64,000 bases of DNA from Thioalkalivibrio sp. ALMg11 (GTDB lineage Bacteria; Pseudomonadota; Gammaproteobacteria; Ectothiorhodospirales; Ectothiorhodospiraceae): the NCBI RefSeq assembly GCF_000377905.1, contig NZ_KB898873.1, positions 62,001 to 126,000 on the forward strand, read 5' to 3'. The notes beneath the pieces are model-generated. The model was not told the origin of the DNA. It saw only the letters and a program-made list of their open reading frames with translations, and did no database searches. Position 1 is the stretch's first letter. Each line of letters opens with the position of its first letter. Shown here in pieces: positions 31,656 to 44,049 of this stretch. Position numbers and translations under genes: made by a program.

Positions 31656-32218
31656 CAGGAATCCCCCTCTGCGGCATCCGGCCGGGTCTGTGTGGCATCC
31701 AGTCGGAAGTCACGCACCTGGAGGCGACCCTCCTCGCGGGTCTCGATGATCTGCAGGTTGGAACTGCCCAGCCAGGGCGAACCATCGATCCGGCGCATCA
31801 ACGCGGAGATCCGGGTGTTGGACTCGGAGCGCCCGACCAGGCGCACATTCTCGCCTTCCTGGCGGATCTCGTTGAGATAAGTACCATCGGGCAGGGTCTC
31901 GACCAGCTGATCGAAAAGATGCACGGCCTCGGGCCGCTGCGCCTGCAGGGTCTGGATCACTTCCATTCGGGCAATAAGGGCCGCGCGCTGTTCGTCCAGA
32001 TCGCGAATCCGGGCGATCTGACGATCCAGTTCGCGGATCTCGCTTTCCAGCATCTGGTTACGCGACTGCTGGTGGTCGATCAACGCGCCGATGAAGCTGT
32101 AGCCAACGAAGGCCAGCAGAACGCCGACCACCGCGGCGCCACCAACCGCGGCGAAGAACTGCTTGCGCCGCTGTTCGCGAGCCTTCTCGCGCCAGGGAAG
32201 GAGGTTGATATAAATCAT
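31655..32218 (-). CDS. pilN: Type IV pilus assembly protein PilN
   Basis: Bitopic inner-membrane protein (187 aa). Seen: the conserved cytoplasmic INLLPWREKAREQRRKQF (about 3-20), whose INLLPWR motif binds the PilM groove, a transmembrane helix (about 24-45), a coiled coil (about 48-85), and a periplasmic ferredoxin-like domain. Overlaps pilM by 4 bp. Confidence 0.97.
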   Translation of the reverse strand: MIYINLLPWREKAREQRRKQFFAAVGGAAVVGVLLAFVGYSFIGALIDHQQSRNQMLESEIRELDRQIARIRDLDEQRAALIARMEVIQTLQAQRPEAVHLFDQLVETLPDGTYLNEIRQEGENVRLVGRSESNTRISALMRRIDGSPWLGSSNLQIIETREEGRLQVRDFRLDATQTRPDAAEGDS

Positions 32219-33282
32219 GACGCATACCCCCGCACGGCCAGGCCACAGGCCGTCATCAGCGCCGGGGCATCATTGGCGAAACGTTCCTGGTTTACCCTTT
32301 TGGCCAACGCCATCCCACGGAACGGGTTCGCGATCGATACCGGCGTGCCGGCGGCCTCCTCGAGCAGTTCGTCCACGCCCGGGATGGCCGCACAGCCGCC
32401 ACCCAGAAGGATGTGATCGATGGTGTCCTGCGGGCGGGTCACGTAGAAGTACTGCAGCAGCCGCTGGATCTGGTCGACCATGGTCTGCTTGAAGGGCTCG
32501 AGGATGGAGCTTGCGTAGTCGGTCGGCAGGTCGCCACTCATCTTGGCGGCGCCGGCCTCCTGATAATTCATGCTGTAGCGGCGCATGATCTCCTCGGTGA
32601 GCATGCGGCCGCCGAAATTCTGCTCGCGAGTGTAGACCACGCCCTCGTCCTGACTGACGACATACACGGCGGTCACCGAAGAGCCGACGTCCACGACCGC
32701 CACGATCGGCTTGCTCTCGCGGTCGGGGACCTGCTCCATCAAGCGCTCGGCGGTATGCTCGATCGCGTATGCCTCGACGTCGATCAGCTCGGGGGTCAAC
32801 TTGGCCGCCTCGGCAATCGCCACACGGGAGTCAACGTTCTCGCGGCGCGAGGCGACCACCAGGACGTCGACCATCTCGGGGTTCTTCTCGTTCTTGCCGA
32901 GGACCTGGAAATCCAGGTTGACCTCTTCAAGCGTGTAGGGGATGTACTGATCCGCCTCCACGAAGACCTGACCCTCGAGCTCCGCATCGCCCAGCGCGGC
33001 CGACATCTGGATGGTCTTGGTGATCACGGCGGAGGACGGCACAGCCATCGCGCAGTGCTTGAGGCGGGTGCCGGAGCGCTTGACCGCCCGGGCGAGGGCA
33101 TTACCCACGGCCTCGGTGTCCTGACAGACCTTGTCGACCATCACCCCATCGGGCAGCGGCTCGACCGCGAAGGCCTCGACCCGATAGCCCTTACCCTGTC
33201 GCGTCAGCTCCAGCACCTTGACGGCTGCCGAGCTGATATCCACGCCCAGGACCCCTTGTTTGGATTTTCCGAGACTCAGCAC
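32215..33282 (-). CDS. pilM: Type IV pilus actin-like ATPase PilM
   Basis: FtsA/actin-fold cytosolic protein (355 aa) that binds PilN at the base of the pilus machine. Seen: the phosphate-1 loop GVDISSAAVKVLEL (about 13-26), connecting motif AVVDVGSSVTAVYVV (about 195-209), and adenosine motif HILLGGGCAAIPGV (about 308-321). First gene of the pil operon, with the usual divergent arrangement opposite PBP1A; the 143-bp divergent gap probably holds promoters for both, though none is clear-cut. Confidence 0.97.
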   Translation of the reverse strand: MLSLGKSKQGVLGVDISSAAVKVLELTRQGKGYRVEAFAVEPLPDGVMVDKVCQDTEAVGNALARAVKRSGTRLKHCAMAVPSSAVITKTIQMSAALGDAELEGQVFVEADQYIPYTLEEVNLDFQVLGKNEKNPEMVDVLVVASRRENVDSRVAIAEAAKLTPELIDVEAYAIEHTAERLMEQVPDRESKPIVAVVDVGSSVTAVYVVSQDEGVVYTREQNFGGRMLTEEIMRRYSMNYQEAGAAKMSGDLPTDYASSILEPFKQTMVDQIQRLLQYFYVTRPQDTIDHILLGGGCAAIPGVDELLEEAAGTPVSIANPFRGMALAKRVNQERFANDAPALMTACGLAVRGYAS

Positions 33283-33425
33283 ACATCCCCCTGTATACCC
33301 CGACGAAAGTAACTGGTAGCGTTACAATCACGTATGCTAGCTGGTTCACAATATACACCGCGACTTCAGGGTTGCAAGTCGCTTTGAAAGCGACTTCTCA
33401 TCTTGGCCTCACTTTTTTTGCTGTC

Positions 33426-35804
33426 ATGAATCCGCTCCTTAAGATTATTACGGCGCTGCTGGCCCTGATTCTGGCAGCCGGAATCGGCCTGTCCATCGCG
33501 GCGGCCGCCCTCTATGTTTACTACGCGCCGACCCTCCCGGAGGCCGACGCCGTACGCGATGTGCGCCTGCAGACTCCACTGCAGGTCCGCAGTGCGGATG
33601 GCCGCCTTATGGGTGAGTTCGCGGAAGAACGCCGCATTCCCGTCCCGATCGACGCGATCCCGCAGCAGGTTCGCGATGCCTTTATTGCGGCGGAAGACGA
33701 GCGCTTCTATGACCATCCGGGCGTGGATATCATGGGCCTCGCCCGCGCCGGACTGAATGTGATCTCCACCGGCGGCGAGCGCAGCCAGGGCGGCAGCACG
33801 ATCACCATGCAGCTGGCGCGCAATATCTTCCTGACGCGCGAGCGCACCTACGAACGCAAGCTGCGCGAGATCTTCCTGGCCATCCGCCTGGAACAGGAAC
33901 TCGAGAAGGACGAAATCCTCGAGCTATATCTGAACAAGATCTATCTGGGACAGCGCGCGTACGGGATCGAAGCCGCCTCGCGGGTATATTTCGGCCGATC
34001 GCTGGATGCGCTGGAACTGGACGAGATTGCCACGCTCGCCGCCCTGCCCAAGGCGCCGTCGACCACCAACCCGGTAAGCAATCCGCAACGGGCCGAGATC
34101 CGCCGCAACTACGTACTGCGGCGGATGCTGGAGACCGGGGTGATCGACGAGGACGCCTATGCCTCCGCGATCGAGCGCCCGGTGCTGTCTGAGCGCCACA
34201 CCACAGCCACCGAGATCGACGCCCACTGGGTCGCCGAAATGGCCCGCCAGATGGTCGTGAACCTGTGGGGCGACGACGCCTACCGTCGCGGCCTGCAGGT
34301 GCATACGACGATCGACTCCCGCCAGCAGGAGGCGGCCAACCAGGCGCTGCGGGAAGGATTGCTGGAATATGACGAGCGTCACGGTTTTCGCGGTCCCGAG
34401 ATGCGGATTCCGGGCAACACCCTGGAGGACGCCGAGGCACGCGAGCGCGCTCTGATCGCCATCGGAGTGCACGGACGACTGCTGTTTCCGGCCGTCGTCC
34501 TGGAACAGGGTGACGCCGGGGTACTGCGCGTCGACGGCGGCCGTATTGGCGAACTGGAGATCCTGCCGGAAGACCGCGAATGGGCTGGGTCACCGGCACT
34601 CGAACGCGGCGACGTGATCCGTATCCGTCCCTATACAGACGGCCGCTGGCGCCTGGCCCAAAAGCCGGAGGTCACCGGGGCCGTGATCGCCCAGGCCCCG
34701 CAGGACGGCGCCATCCTGGCTCTGGCCGGCGGCTTCGACTTCTTCGAAAACCGCTACGACCGCACGACCCAGGCGCAACGCCAGCCAGGATCCGCGTTCA
34801 AGCCGCTGGTCTACGCCCTGGCCCTGCGCGAGGGCCACCGGCCCGAAGGGCCCGTCATCGATGCGCCGATGGTCTTCAACGACCCCGCCCTGGGGGCCGA
34901 ATGGCGCCCGCAGAACTACTCGCGGCGCTTCCACGGCGAAACCACCCTGCGCGAGGCACTCGCGAATTCCCGCAATCTGGCCTCCATCCGCCTGCTGGAC
35001 CGCCTGGGCACCGGAAACGTGCACCAGGAGCTGACGCGCTTCGGTCTGGACCTGGAGAGGCAACCGAACAACCTGTCCATGGTCCTGGGCACCGGCTCGC
35101 TCACTCCGCTGCAGCTGAACAACGCCTATGGCGTGTTCGCCAGCGGTGGTCGCCTGAACAGCCCCTGGATCATCGCGCGCATCGAGACGGTGGACGGCGA
35201 GACCCTGTACGAGGCACCGACCGAACGTGCCTGTCCGGCGCCCTGCGCCAACCCGAAAGGACAGGATCTGCCGCTCGTCGCCAGCAGCGGCCCGCTGCAG
35301 TACACCGATCCGGTACCGGTCCTGGATCCCGGTGCCGCCTGGCAGATGAGCGACATGCTGCGCAGCGTGATCACCTCCGGCACGGGCCGTCGCGCCCTGG
35401 AGCTGGGACGCTCCGACCTGGCCGGCAAGACCGGCACCACCAACGACTACCGTGATGCCTGGTTCGCCGGGTTCAACGCGGAGCTGGTTGCGACCGCCTG
35501 GATTGGCTTCGACGACAACCGCGAGCTGGGCCGGCGCGAAAGTGGCGGTCGCGCGGCCCTGCCAATCTGGACCCGCTTCATGGGCAGCGTGCTGGCTGAC
35601 CAGCCGGAGCGGCCCGTGGAGCGCCCCAACGACCTGGTCCGAGTCGCCATCCTGCCGAACGGCCAGCGCGCCCCCACCGACGACGCCCCGGGGGCGCGCA
35701 ACCAGTGGCTGCTACCCCACCAGATTCCGGAACGCGGACACGTCATTCCAGGGAACGGCGACAACGGCAGCAGCGGAAACCAGCAACCCGAACTGGTCTT
35801 TTAA
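33426..35804 (+). CDS. mrcA: Class A penicillin-binding protein 1A
   Basis: Bifunctional peptidoglycan glycosyltransferase/transpeptidase (792 aa), inner-membrane anchored. The ATG at 33426 is preferred to an upstream in-frame TTG at 33372; the ribosome site is weak for both. Seen: an N-terminal transmembrane segment (about 7-34), GT51 motifs EDERFYDHPGVD (about 88-99) and GGSTITMQLARN, an OB-like insert, and transpeptidase motifs SAFK (in QPGSAFKPLVYAL), SRN and KTGTTN. Also called ponA. The following gene begins at the next base after the stop. Confidence 0.96.
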   Translation: MNPLLKIITALLALILAAGIGLSIAAAALYVYYAPTLPEADAVRDVRLQTPLQVRSADGRLMGEFAEERRIPVPIDAIPQQVRDAFIAAEDERFYDHPGVDIMGLARAGLNVISTGGERSQGGSTITMQLARNIFLTRERTYERKLREIFLAIRLEQELEKDEILELYLNKIYLGQRAYGIEAASRVYFGRSLDALELDEIATLAALPKAPSTTNPVSNPQRAEIRRNYVLRRMLETGVIDEDAYASAIERPVLSERHTTATEIDAHWVAEMARQMVVNLWGDDAYRRGLQVHTTIDSRQQEAANQALREGLLEYDERHGFRGPEMRIPGNTLEDAEARERALIAIGVHGRLLFPAVVLEQGDAGVLRVDGGRIGELEILPEDREWAGSPALERGDVIRIRPYTDGRWRLAQKPEVTGAVIAQAPQDGAILALAGGFDFFENRYDRTTQAQRQPGSAFKPLVYALALREGHRPEGPVIDAPMVFNDPALGAEWRPQNYSRRFHGETTLREALANSRNLASIRLLDRLGTGNVHQELTRFGLDLERQPNNLSMVLGTGSLTPLQLNNAYGVFASGGRLNSPWIIARIETVDGETLYEAPTERACPAPCANPKGQDLPLVASSGPLQYTDPVPVLDPGAAWQMSDMLRSVITSGTGRRALELGRSDLAGKTGTTNDYRDAWFAGFNAELVATAWIGFDDNRELGRRESGGRAALPIWTRFMGSVLADQPERPVERPNDLVRVAILPNGQRAPTDDAPGARNQWLLPHQIPERGHVIPGNGDNGSSGNQQPELVF

Positions 35805-36434
35805 ATGGCCAGCCCCTCGCGCGCGCGGAAGGAGCTGGCCCAGGAAGCCGCTCGCATCATGCTCGACGACGGCATCCGGGACTTCGGGCTGGCCAAGCGC
35901 AAAGCGGCGGAACACCTGGGCGTGGACGCCCGACACGATATGCCCGGCAACCTGGAGGTCCAGGAGGCCGCGATCGAACGCAGCCGCCTGTTCTCGGATC
36001 CGGCCAGCCGGGCCGCCTACCGCAGTCGTCTGGAGGCGGCTCTGGTCGTGATGGAACGCCTGGGACACCTGGAACCGCGCCTGGTCGGCCCGCTCCTTCA
36101 AGGGCTAGTGGAATCGCAACCGCTGATCAACCTGCATGCCTTCGCCGAGACGGTGGAAGAGGTCATCCTGGAGATGGGGGATCGGGGGATTCACAGCGAG
36201 ACCGGCGAGCGCCGTTACCGCAGCCGGCAGGGGCGCGAACAGCGCATCCCCTTCCTCGCCTTCCGCGGACCGAACGACACCGACATTGAGCTCACGGTAT
36301 TCCCGCTGAACGGCCTGCGCCAGGCGCCACCGTCGCCGGTGGACGGACGCCCGATGCAACGCGCAACCCGCGTGGACGTAGAGAAAATGCTGACGGAGGC
36401 CGGCGCCGACGAGGCACCGGCCGCGGCGGAGTAA
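35805..36434 (+). CDS. Conserved protein of unknown function
   Basis: 209-aa soluble protein starting immediately after the PBP1A stop, so the two are translationally coupled. Seen: an N-terminal helical part (ARIMLDDGIRDFGLAKRKAA, about 15-34), a middle HAFAETVEEVILEMGDRG, and a conserved-looking C-terminus with ELTVFPLNGLRQAPPSP (about 164-180) and VDGRPMQRAT. From memory, similar proteins occur widely in beta- and gammaproteobacteria and are sometimes called nucleotidyltransferase-like, but I see no clear catalytic motif and propose no function. Confidence 0.75.
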   Translation: MASPSRARKELAQEAARIMLDDGIRDFGLAKRKAAEHLGVDARHDMPGNLEVQEAAIERSRLFSDPASRAAYRSRLEAALVVMERLGHLEPRLVGPLLQGLVESQPLINLHAFAETVEEVILEMGDRGIHSETGERRYRSRQGREQRIPFLAFRGPNDTDIELTVFPLNGLRQAPPSPVDGRPMQRATRVDVEKMLTEAGADEAPAAAE

Positions 36435-36457
36435 CCAGTCCGAACCAACGCGCCGGG

Positions 36458-39003
<2,546 letters not shown>

Positions 39004-39450
39004 TCAGCCCTGCAGGGCGGCGCGCACCTTCTGGCTCACCTGGCCCATGTCCGCACGCCCGAAGACCCGGGGTTTCAGCACACCCATTACGCGGCCCATG
39101 TCACCCGGGGCGCTGGCGCTGGTCTCGGCAATTGCCTCGCTCACCAACTGGTCCAGAGCGGCCGCGTCCAGCGGCTCGGGCATGTATTCCTCGATAATGA
39201 CGACCTCGGCGGCCTCGCGCTCGGCGAGGTCCTCGCGACCGCCCTTCTTATACTGATCGATGGAATCGCGCCGCTGCTTGAGCATGCGGTTGAGGATCGC
39301 CAGCACGGTGTCGTCGTCGGCCTCGCGCCGCTCGTCCACCTCGAACTGCGACACCTCGGCCTGAATCATGCGTAAAGCGGCCAGGCGGTCCTTCGCCCGG
39401 GCCCGCATGGCCTGCTTGACGTCATCCTGCAACCGGGCCTTGAGCGACAT
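39004..39450 (-). CDS. yqeY: GatB/YqeY domain protein
   Basis: Stand-alone GatB/YqeY tail-domain protein (148 aa), related to the tRNA-binding tail of the Asp/Glu-tRNA amidotransferase; exact role unknown. Seen: LRMIQAEVSQFEVDERREAD (about 26-45), KQRRDSIDQYKKGGREDLAE (about 58-77), and the C-terminal GRVMGVLKPRVFGRADMG typical of the family. It follows rpsU, as in the rpsU-yqeY-dnaG-rpoD operon of relatives, but dnaG is 9.8 kb away. Confidence 0.93.
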   Translation of the reverse strand: MSLKARLQDDVKQAMRARAKDRLAALRMIQAEVSQFEVDERREADDDTVLAILNRMLKQRRDSIDQYKKGGREDLAEREAAEVVIIEEYMPEPLDAAALDQLVSEAIAETSASAPGDMGRVMGVLKPRVFGRADMGQVSQKVRAALQG

Positions 39451-39489
39451 CTTTGGGTCCTCGGGTCCGGGCAGACACCCGGACGGGGT

Positions 39490-39705
39490 TCAGTACAGAC
39501 GCACCCGGCGGGTCATGTCGCGGGAATTCTTCTTGAGCTGACGCTTCACCGCGGCAGCGGCCTTACGCTTGCGCTCGGTGGTCGGCTTCTCGTAGTACTC
39601 ACGGCGGCGGACTTCCGCGACCACGCCGGCTTTCTCGCAGGTGCGCTTGAAACGGCGCAGGGCGACCTCGAAGGGCTCATTCTCACGAATTCGTACGTGC
39701 GGCAT
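39490..39705 (-). CDS. rpsU: Ribosomal protein bS21
   Basis: Small 30S subunit protein (71 aa, exact family length) needed for translation initiation. Seen: [20 protein letters not shown] (about 4-23), [20 protein letters not shown] and the very basic C-terminus. Normally the first gene of the macromolecular synthesis operon with dnaG and rpoD; here it points away from them. Confidence 0.97.
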   Translation of the reverse strand: MPHVRIRENEPFEVALRRFKRTCEKAGVVAEVRRREYYEKPTTERKRKAAAAVKRQLKKNSRDMTRRVRLY

Positions 39706-39793
39706 ACAATCTCCGAAACGGATGCAGGATCATCTCGATCAAAAATAACAAAACCGGCCGCCAGACACTCCGGGCGACCATGCAGAACTCCCT

Positions 39794-39821
39794 ATGGTAA
39801 TCCAACCGGCGCCAATTGCAA
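39794..39821 (-). promoter_or_regulatory. Sigma-70 promoter candidate for rpsU-yqeY
   Basis: On the minus strand, TTGCAA (39816-39821) and TACCAT (39794-39799) are separated by 16 bp, about 90 bp upstream of the rpsU ATG. This is the best match in the 192-bp divergent gap between rpsU and aroB. Confidence 0.45.
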
Positions 39822-39860
39822 AAGTCCGTGAAACGATCCGCACCATACGGAATGCCCGGC

Positions 39861-39890
39861 TTACGCCGCCGTCGGCCCGCACGCTATGAT
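39861..39890 (+). promoter_or_regulatory. Possible aroB promoter reaching the start codon
   Basis: TTACGC (39861-39866) and TATGAT (39885-39890), spacer 18 bp. If TATGAT is the true -10, transcription would start within a few bases of the ATG at 39898, giving a nearly leaderless mRNA. No ribosome site is visible upstream of that ATG. Confidence 0.35.
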
Positions 39891-39897
39891 GACGGGC

Positions 39898-40995
39898 ATG
39901 GAAAGTCTCAACGTAGAACTGGGCGAACGCGGCTACCCGATCCACATCGGGCCGGGCATGCTGACCGAACCGGAGCGGCTCCGCCCGGCGCTGCACGGCC
40001 GGCGCGTCGCCGTGGTGACCAACACCACGGTCGGTCCACTGTACGGCGACACCCTGCGCCGGAACCTCGCTGCATGTGACATCAGCGGGGAACCGCTATG
40101 GATCGAACTGCCCGACGGCGAACAGCACAAGACCCTCGCGACCGCGGAGACCATCCTGACCCGGCTGCTGGAGGCGCGCCTGGATCGCGGCAGCCGCATC
40201 GTCGCCCTGGGCGGCGGGGTGGTCGGGGATATCGCCGGGTTTGCGGCCGCGGTCTACCAGCGCGGTATCGACTTCGTTCAGATTCCAACCACCCTGCTCG
40301 CCCAAGTCGACTCCTCGGTTGGCGGCAAGACCGGTGTCAATCATCCGCTGGGCAAGAACATGATCGGCGCCTTCCATCAACCACGCGCCGTCGTCATCGA
40401 CACCGACACCCTCAAGACCCTGCCCCAGCGCGAGCTGCAGGCGGGCCTGGCCGAGGTGATCAAGTACGGCCTGATCCGCGACGCCGAGTTCTTCGCTTGG
40501 CTGGAGGAACACATCGACGCCCTGCGCACACTGGAACCCGAGCCGCTGGCCTACGCTATCCGTCGCTCCTGCGCCTGCAAAGCCGAGATCGTCGCCGCCG
40601 ACGAGCGCGAGGGCGGTATCCGCGCCCTGCTGAACCTGGGCCACACCTTCGGCCACGCGATCGAGGCCGGCATGGGCTACGGCGCCTGGCTGCATGGCGA
40701 GGCCGTAGGCACCGGCATGGCCATGGCCGCACGCATGTCCGAACGCATGGGCTGGCTGGATACCGCTGGTCGTGAACGCGCCGAGGCCCTGATCCAGCGC
40801 GCCGGCCTGGCCCTGGAACCGCCGGGGGCGGTGACCCCGGACCGCTTCCGCGAACTGATGGCAATCGACAAGAAGGTGGCCAGCGGCCGCCTGCGCCTGG
40901 TCCTGCTGCGCGGCATTGGCGAAGCCGTCCTCACCGACGCGTTCGATCAGGACGCCCTGGACGACACCCTGCACGAGCATGCCCGTGTCGCCTGA
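39898..40995 (+). CDS. aroB: 3-dehydroquinate synthase
   Basis: Second shikimate-pathway enzyme (365 aa from this start), NAD- and metal-dependent, cytosolic. The ATG at 39898 is chosen because [18 protein letters not shown] matches the family N-terminus; in-frame ATGs at 39886 and 39889 are alternatives. Seen: [20 protein letters not shown] (about 104-123), [27 protein letters not shown], and metal ligands in HTFGHAIE (about 249-256) and [11 protein letters not shown]. It is no longer beside aroK. Confidence 0.96.
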   Translation: MESLNVELGERGYPIHIGPGMLTEPERLRPALHGRRVAVVTNTTVGPLYGDTLRRNLAACDISGEPLWIELPDGEQHKTLATAETILTRLLEARLDRGSRIVALGGGVVGDIAGFAAAVYQRGIDFVQIPTTLLAQVDSSVGGKTGVNHPLGKNMIGAFHQPRAVVIDTDTLKTLPQRELQAGLAEVIKYGLIRDAEFFAWLEEHIDALRTLEPEPLAYAIRRSCACKAEIVAADEREGGIRALLNLGHTFGHAIEAGMGYGAWLHGEAVGTGMAMAARMSERMGWLDTAGRERAEALIQRAGLALEPPGAVTPDRFRELMAIDKKVASGRLRLVLLRGIGEAVLTDAFDQDALDDTLHEHARVA

Positions 40996-40999
40996 AACC

Positions 41000-42169
41000 A
41001 TGGCCACCCCCAACGCCGCCGCACCGGGCCTGGCGCCCTACGCCTGCGACCCCGCACGTTCGCGCGGCCGCGCCCAGGCCGAGGCCGCGCCGCGTCACCG
41101 CAGCGACTTCCAGCGCGACCGCGACCGCATCGTGCATTCCAGCGCCTTTCGCCGGCTGGAGTACAAGACCCAGGTCTTCATCAGCCACGAGGGCGACCTG
41201 TTCCGCAACCGCCTGACCCATTCGCTGGAGGTCGCGCAGATCGGGCGCTCCATCGCGCGCGCCCTGCAACTGAACGAGGACCTGACCGAGGCCGTCGCGC
41301 TGGCGCACGATCTCGGCCACACCCCCTTCGGGCATGCCGGACAGCACGCGCTGAATGCCTGCATGCGCGAGCACGGCGGCTTCGAGCACAATCTGCAGTC
41401 GCTGCGCATCGTCGACCTGCTGGAGCGCCACTACGCCGACTTCGACGGCCTCAACCTCACCTACGAGACCCGCGAGGGCATCCTCAAGCACTGCGCACCC
41501 GAGAAGGCGCGCCAGCTGGGCGAGATCGGGGTGCGTTTCCTGCAGAAGGAACAGCCGAGCCTCGAGGCCCAGCTCGCGAACGTCGCCGACGAAATCGCCT
41601 ACAACAATCACGACGTCGATGACGGCCTGCGCTCCGGGCTGCTCACCATGGACCGCCTCGCCGAGGTCACCCTGTTCCGCGACTGCCGCGAGACGGTCCA
41701 GGCCCGGTATCCGAACCTGGACCCGCGTCGCATCCAGCACGAGACCGTCCGGCGCATGATCGACGCCCTGGTCGGCGACCTGATCGAGACCAGCCAGGCC
41801 GCGATCGACCACCAGCGCCCGCAAACCCCCGACGACGTGCGCCGCGCCGGCGAGGCACTGATCCGTTTCAGCCCGCAGATGGCGGAACAGGCGCGCGAGC
41901 TCAAGGGCTTCCTGCGCGAAAACCTCTACCATCACCACCAGGTCCACGGGGTAATGCACAAGGCCCGCCAGCTGATCCACGATCTGTTTGCCGCGTTCGA
42001 GTCGGAGCCACGCCTGATGCCCGAGCACTACCAGCGGCATGCCGACGAGATGGCCACCCACGACGCGCACGGGCCGCAACGCGCCATCGCCGACTACATT
42101 GCCGGCATGACCGACCGCCACGCCATCCGTGAACACCACCGCCTGTTCGACCTGGGCACGCTGACCTGA
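41000..42169 (+). CDS. dGTPase-like deoxynucleoside triphosphohydrolase
   Basis: HD-domain dNTP triphosphohydrolase (389 aa) of the shorter type found beside aroB/damX in many gammaproteobacteria. Seen: [15 protein letters not shown] (about 42-56), the HD site [15 protein letters not shown] with [13 protein letters not shown] (about 101-113) and [16 protein letters not shown] (about 194-209). The start is uncertain: an ATG at 40979 inside aroB would add seven residues. It probably keeps dNTP pools in balance. Confidence 0.92.
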   Translation: MATPNAAAPGLAPYACDPARSRGRAQAEAAPRHRSDFQRDRDRIVHSSAFRRLEYKTQVFISHEGDLFRNRLTHSLEVAQIGRSIARALQLNEDLTEAVALAHDLGHTPFGHAGQHALNACMREHGGFEHNLQSLRIVDLLERHYADFDGLNLTYETREGILKHCAPEKARQLGEIGVRFLQKEQPSLEAQLANVADEIAYNNHDVDDGLRSGLLTMDRLAEVTLFRDCRETVQARYPNLDPRRIQHETVRRMIDALVGDLIETSQAAIDHQRPQTPDDVRRAGEALIRFSPQMAEQARELKGFLRENLYHHHQVHGVMHKARQLIHDLFAAFESEPRLMPEHYQRHADEMATHDAHGPQRAIADYIAGMTDRHAIREHHRLFDLGTLT

Positions 42170-42180
42170 AAAGGAATTCG

Positions 42181-44025
42181 ATGGCGCTTTCCGAACAATG
42201 CCTGGAACACCTCGGCCTGCACGCGCCGCCGTTTGACGACGCGCCCGACGAGACCTTCATCTACAGCGACCCGCTGCTGGATGGCCTGCTCGAGTCCGCG
42301 CGGGCTGCCCTGAACGGCCCCGGCGCAGTCGTGCTGATGACCGGCGAGAACGGTTCCGGCCGCAGCCTCCAGCTAATGCGACTGCTGGCGATGCTGCCCG
42401 ATCCGTTCGAGCTGATCGCCTTCCGTGCGCGCATCAACACCCAGTTCGAGTCGGTGGACAACACCATCCGCAATTACCTGCGCTCGCAGAACGCGGACGA
42501 TCCCGATCGCCCTCTGACCGAACTCCTCGGCGACCGCGTCGCCGAAGGCGTCGACCCGGTTATCGCGATGGATGACGCGCACCTGGTCGGCACCGACATC
42601 GTCAACAACCTGATGCGCATGCGCAGCGAAATCCTTGCCAGGCAGGGCCGCGCCCCGCGCATCATCCTGGTCGGTTCCAGTGGGCTACTGCGCCGCCGCC
42701 TTTACCTGCCCGACCCCTCCGACGAGGACCAGGTCACTCGCGTCAGCCTCCGCGCGTTCAACCTGGAGCAGACCGCGGCCTACCTGCGCCACCGCCTGCA
42801 GGCCGCGGGCCTGGCCGACCCCGATCGCCTGCTGGATGCAGACGCCATCCATCACCTGCAGACCACCAGTCAGGGCCTGCCCGGCAACCTCAACCGCGAG
42901 GCCAACAGCTTCCTCGAACGCCAGTGCCGCAGCGAGCGCCGGGCCGGTGCCGCGGGCAGCACTGCCCCGGGGGTAGCCGCAGGCGACGCGGCCGAGGCAG
43001 ACGCCGACATGGAACCGCAAGAGGGGGAGCCCGCGCTCACCCCCTCCACCCGCGAGGCCGAGCCGGCGAGCGAGACGCCCCCAGAGCCGACCATCCGCGC
43101 CAGCCGCGACCCGGACGACGACCACTTCACCCCGGCGGCCGAGGCCCTCGCCGCGTCCAATCCGACGCCCGACCCGCCCCGCGAGGCAGCCACCGATGCG
43201 CCAACGGGCGAGCCGGGCGGCATCGACGCCGACGACCGCATCCCGGAGCCGCCGGCGGCGGAAAACGTCGCATTCTGGAACCAGCGCTGGTTCGTCCCGG
43301 CAGTAGCCATCACCGTGGCCCTGGGCATCGCCGCCCCGGTCGCCTGGCAACTACTGGAGACGGAACCCGCGCCGACCGACAGCGAGATCATCGAACTGCC
43401 CCTGCCCGAGCCGCGCATCACCGAGGCCGAGCCGGAACCCGCGCCCGAGGGGCCGGGGCCCACCACCGACGACGAAGTCGCCGTGGCCGATCCACTGGAC
43501 TTGCCGCCTCCGGCCGAGGCCGAACCGACCGAGCCGGAGACCGCTACCCCGACCCCGGGCGAGCCCGAACCCGAAACGCCCGCGGAAGCCGTGGAGCCGG
43601 AGCCCGCCTCCGAGCCCGAGCCCGAGCCCGAAACCACTCCGGAGCCCGAGCTCGCGCCGGAACCGACACCTGCGCCCGAGCCGGAACCCGCCACCGAAGA
43701 ACCGGCCGCAGAGGACGCCGACGCCGGACGCCTGCGCAACGACCGCGCCTGGTTGAACGACCAGGACGGCGGCGCCACAACCATCCAGCTGCTGGCCGCG
43801 CCGAACATGGGGGCCGCACGGGCCTATGCCGATCAGCACGACCTGGGCGGCATCCGCTACATCCCCACGCAGGTCAACAACCGCGAATTCGTGGTGATCC
43901 TGGCCGGGGTCTTCCCCGACCGAGCGGCCGCCCAGCGCGCCGCGGAAGACCTGCCAGCCGCCGTGCGCAGCGACGAACCCTGGATCCGCTCCATCGGCTC
44001 GGTCCAGAACGCCGTCCGCGACTGA
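42181..44025 (+). CDS. DamX-like membrane protein: AAA ATPase-like and SPOR domains
   Basis: 614-aa divisome-type protein. Seen: an N-terminal ExeA/AAA-like domain (about 1-250) with a P-loop GENGSGRS (about 47-54), in which the usual lysine is arginine, and a Walker B-like VIAMDDAHLVG; a variable acidic linker; one transmembrane helix (about 368-390); a long Glu/Pro-rich periplasmic repeat (EPEPE-type, about 430-505); and a C-terminal SPOR domain (about 530-614) that would bind denuded septal peptidoglycan. The AAGGAA site lies just upstream. The aroB-dgt-damX-gltB order supports the call. Confidence 0.88.
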   Translation: MALSEQCLEHLGLHAPPFDDAPDETFIYSDPLLDGLLESARAALNGPGAVVLMTGENGSGRSLQLMRLLAMLPDPFELIAFRARINTQFESVDNTIRNYLRSQNADDPDRPLTELLGDRVAEGVDPVIAMDDAHLVGTDIVNNLMRMRSEILARQGRAPRIILVGSSGLLRRRLYLPDPSDEDQVTRVSLRAFNLEQTAAYLRHRLQAAGLADPDRLLDADAIHHLQTTSQGLPGNLNREANSFLERQCRSERRAGAAGSTAPGVAAGDAAEADADMEPQEGEPALTPSTREAEPASETPPEPTIRASRDPDDDHFTPAAEALAASNPTPDPPREAATDAPTGEPGGIDADDRIPEPPAAENVAFWNQRWFVPAVAITVALGIAAPVAWQLLETEPAPTDSEIIELPLPEPRITEAEPEPAPEGPGPTTDDEVAVADPLDLPPPAEAEPTEPETATPTPGEPEPETPAEAVEPEPASEPEPEPETTPEPELAPEPTPAPEPEPATEEPAAEDADAGRLRNDRAWLNDQDGGATTIQLLAAPNMGAARAYADQHDLGGIRYIPTQVNNREFVVILAGVFPDRAAAQRAAEDLPAAVRSDEPWIRSIGSVQNAVRD

Positions 44026-44049
44026 TCCGGCCACCTGCGTCCACCCCAA

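Noticed and set aside
40979-41000. Alternative dGTPase start at 40979 inside aroB
   Set aside because: Not excluded, but neither start has a good ribosome site and the added seven residues do not match the family; the later ATG was used.
43400-43700. Dense repeat of GAGCCCGAACCC-like units, first considered as a possible repeat array or CRISPR
   Set aside because: The units are in frame within the DamX-like gene and encode its Glu/Pro-rich linker; there are no spacers.
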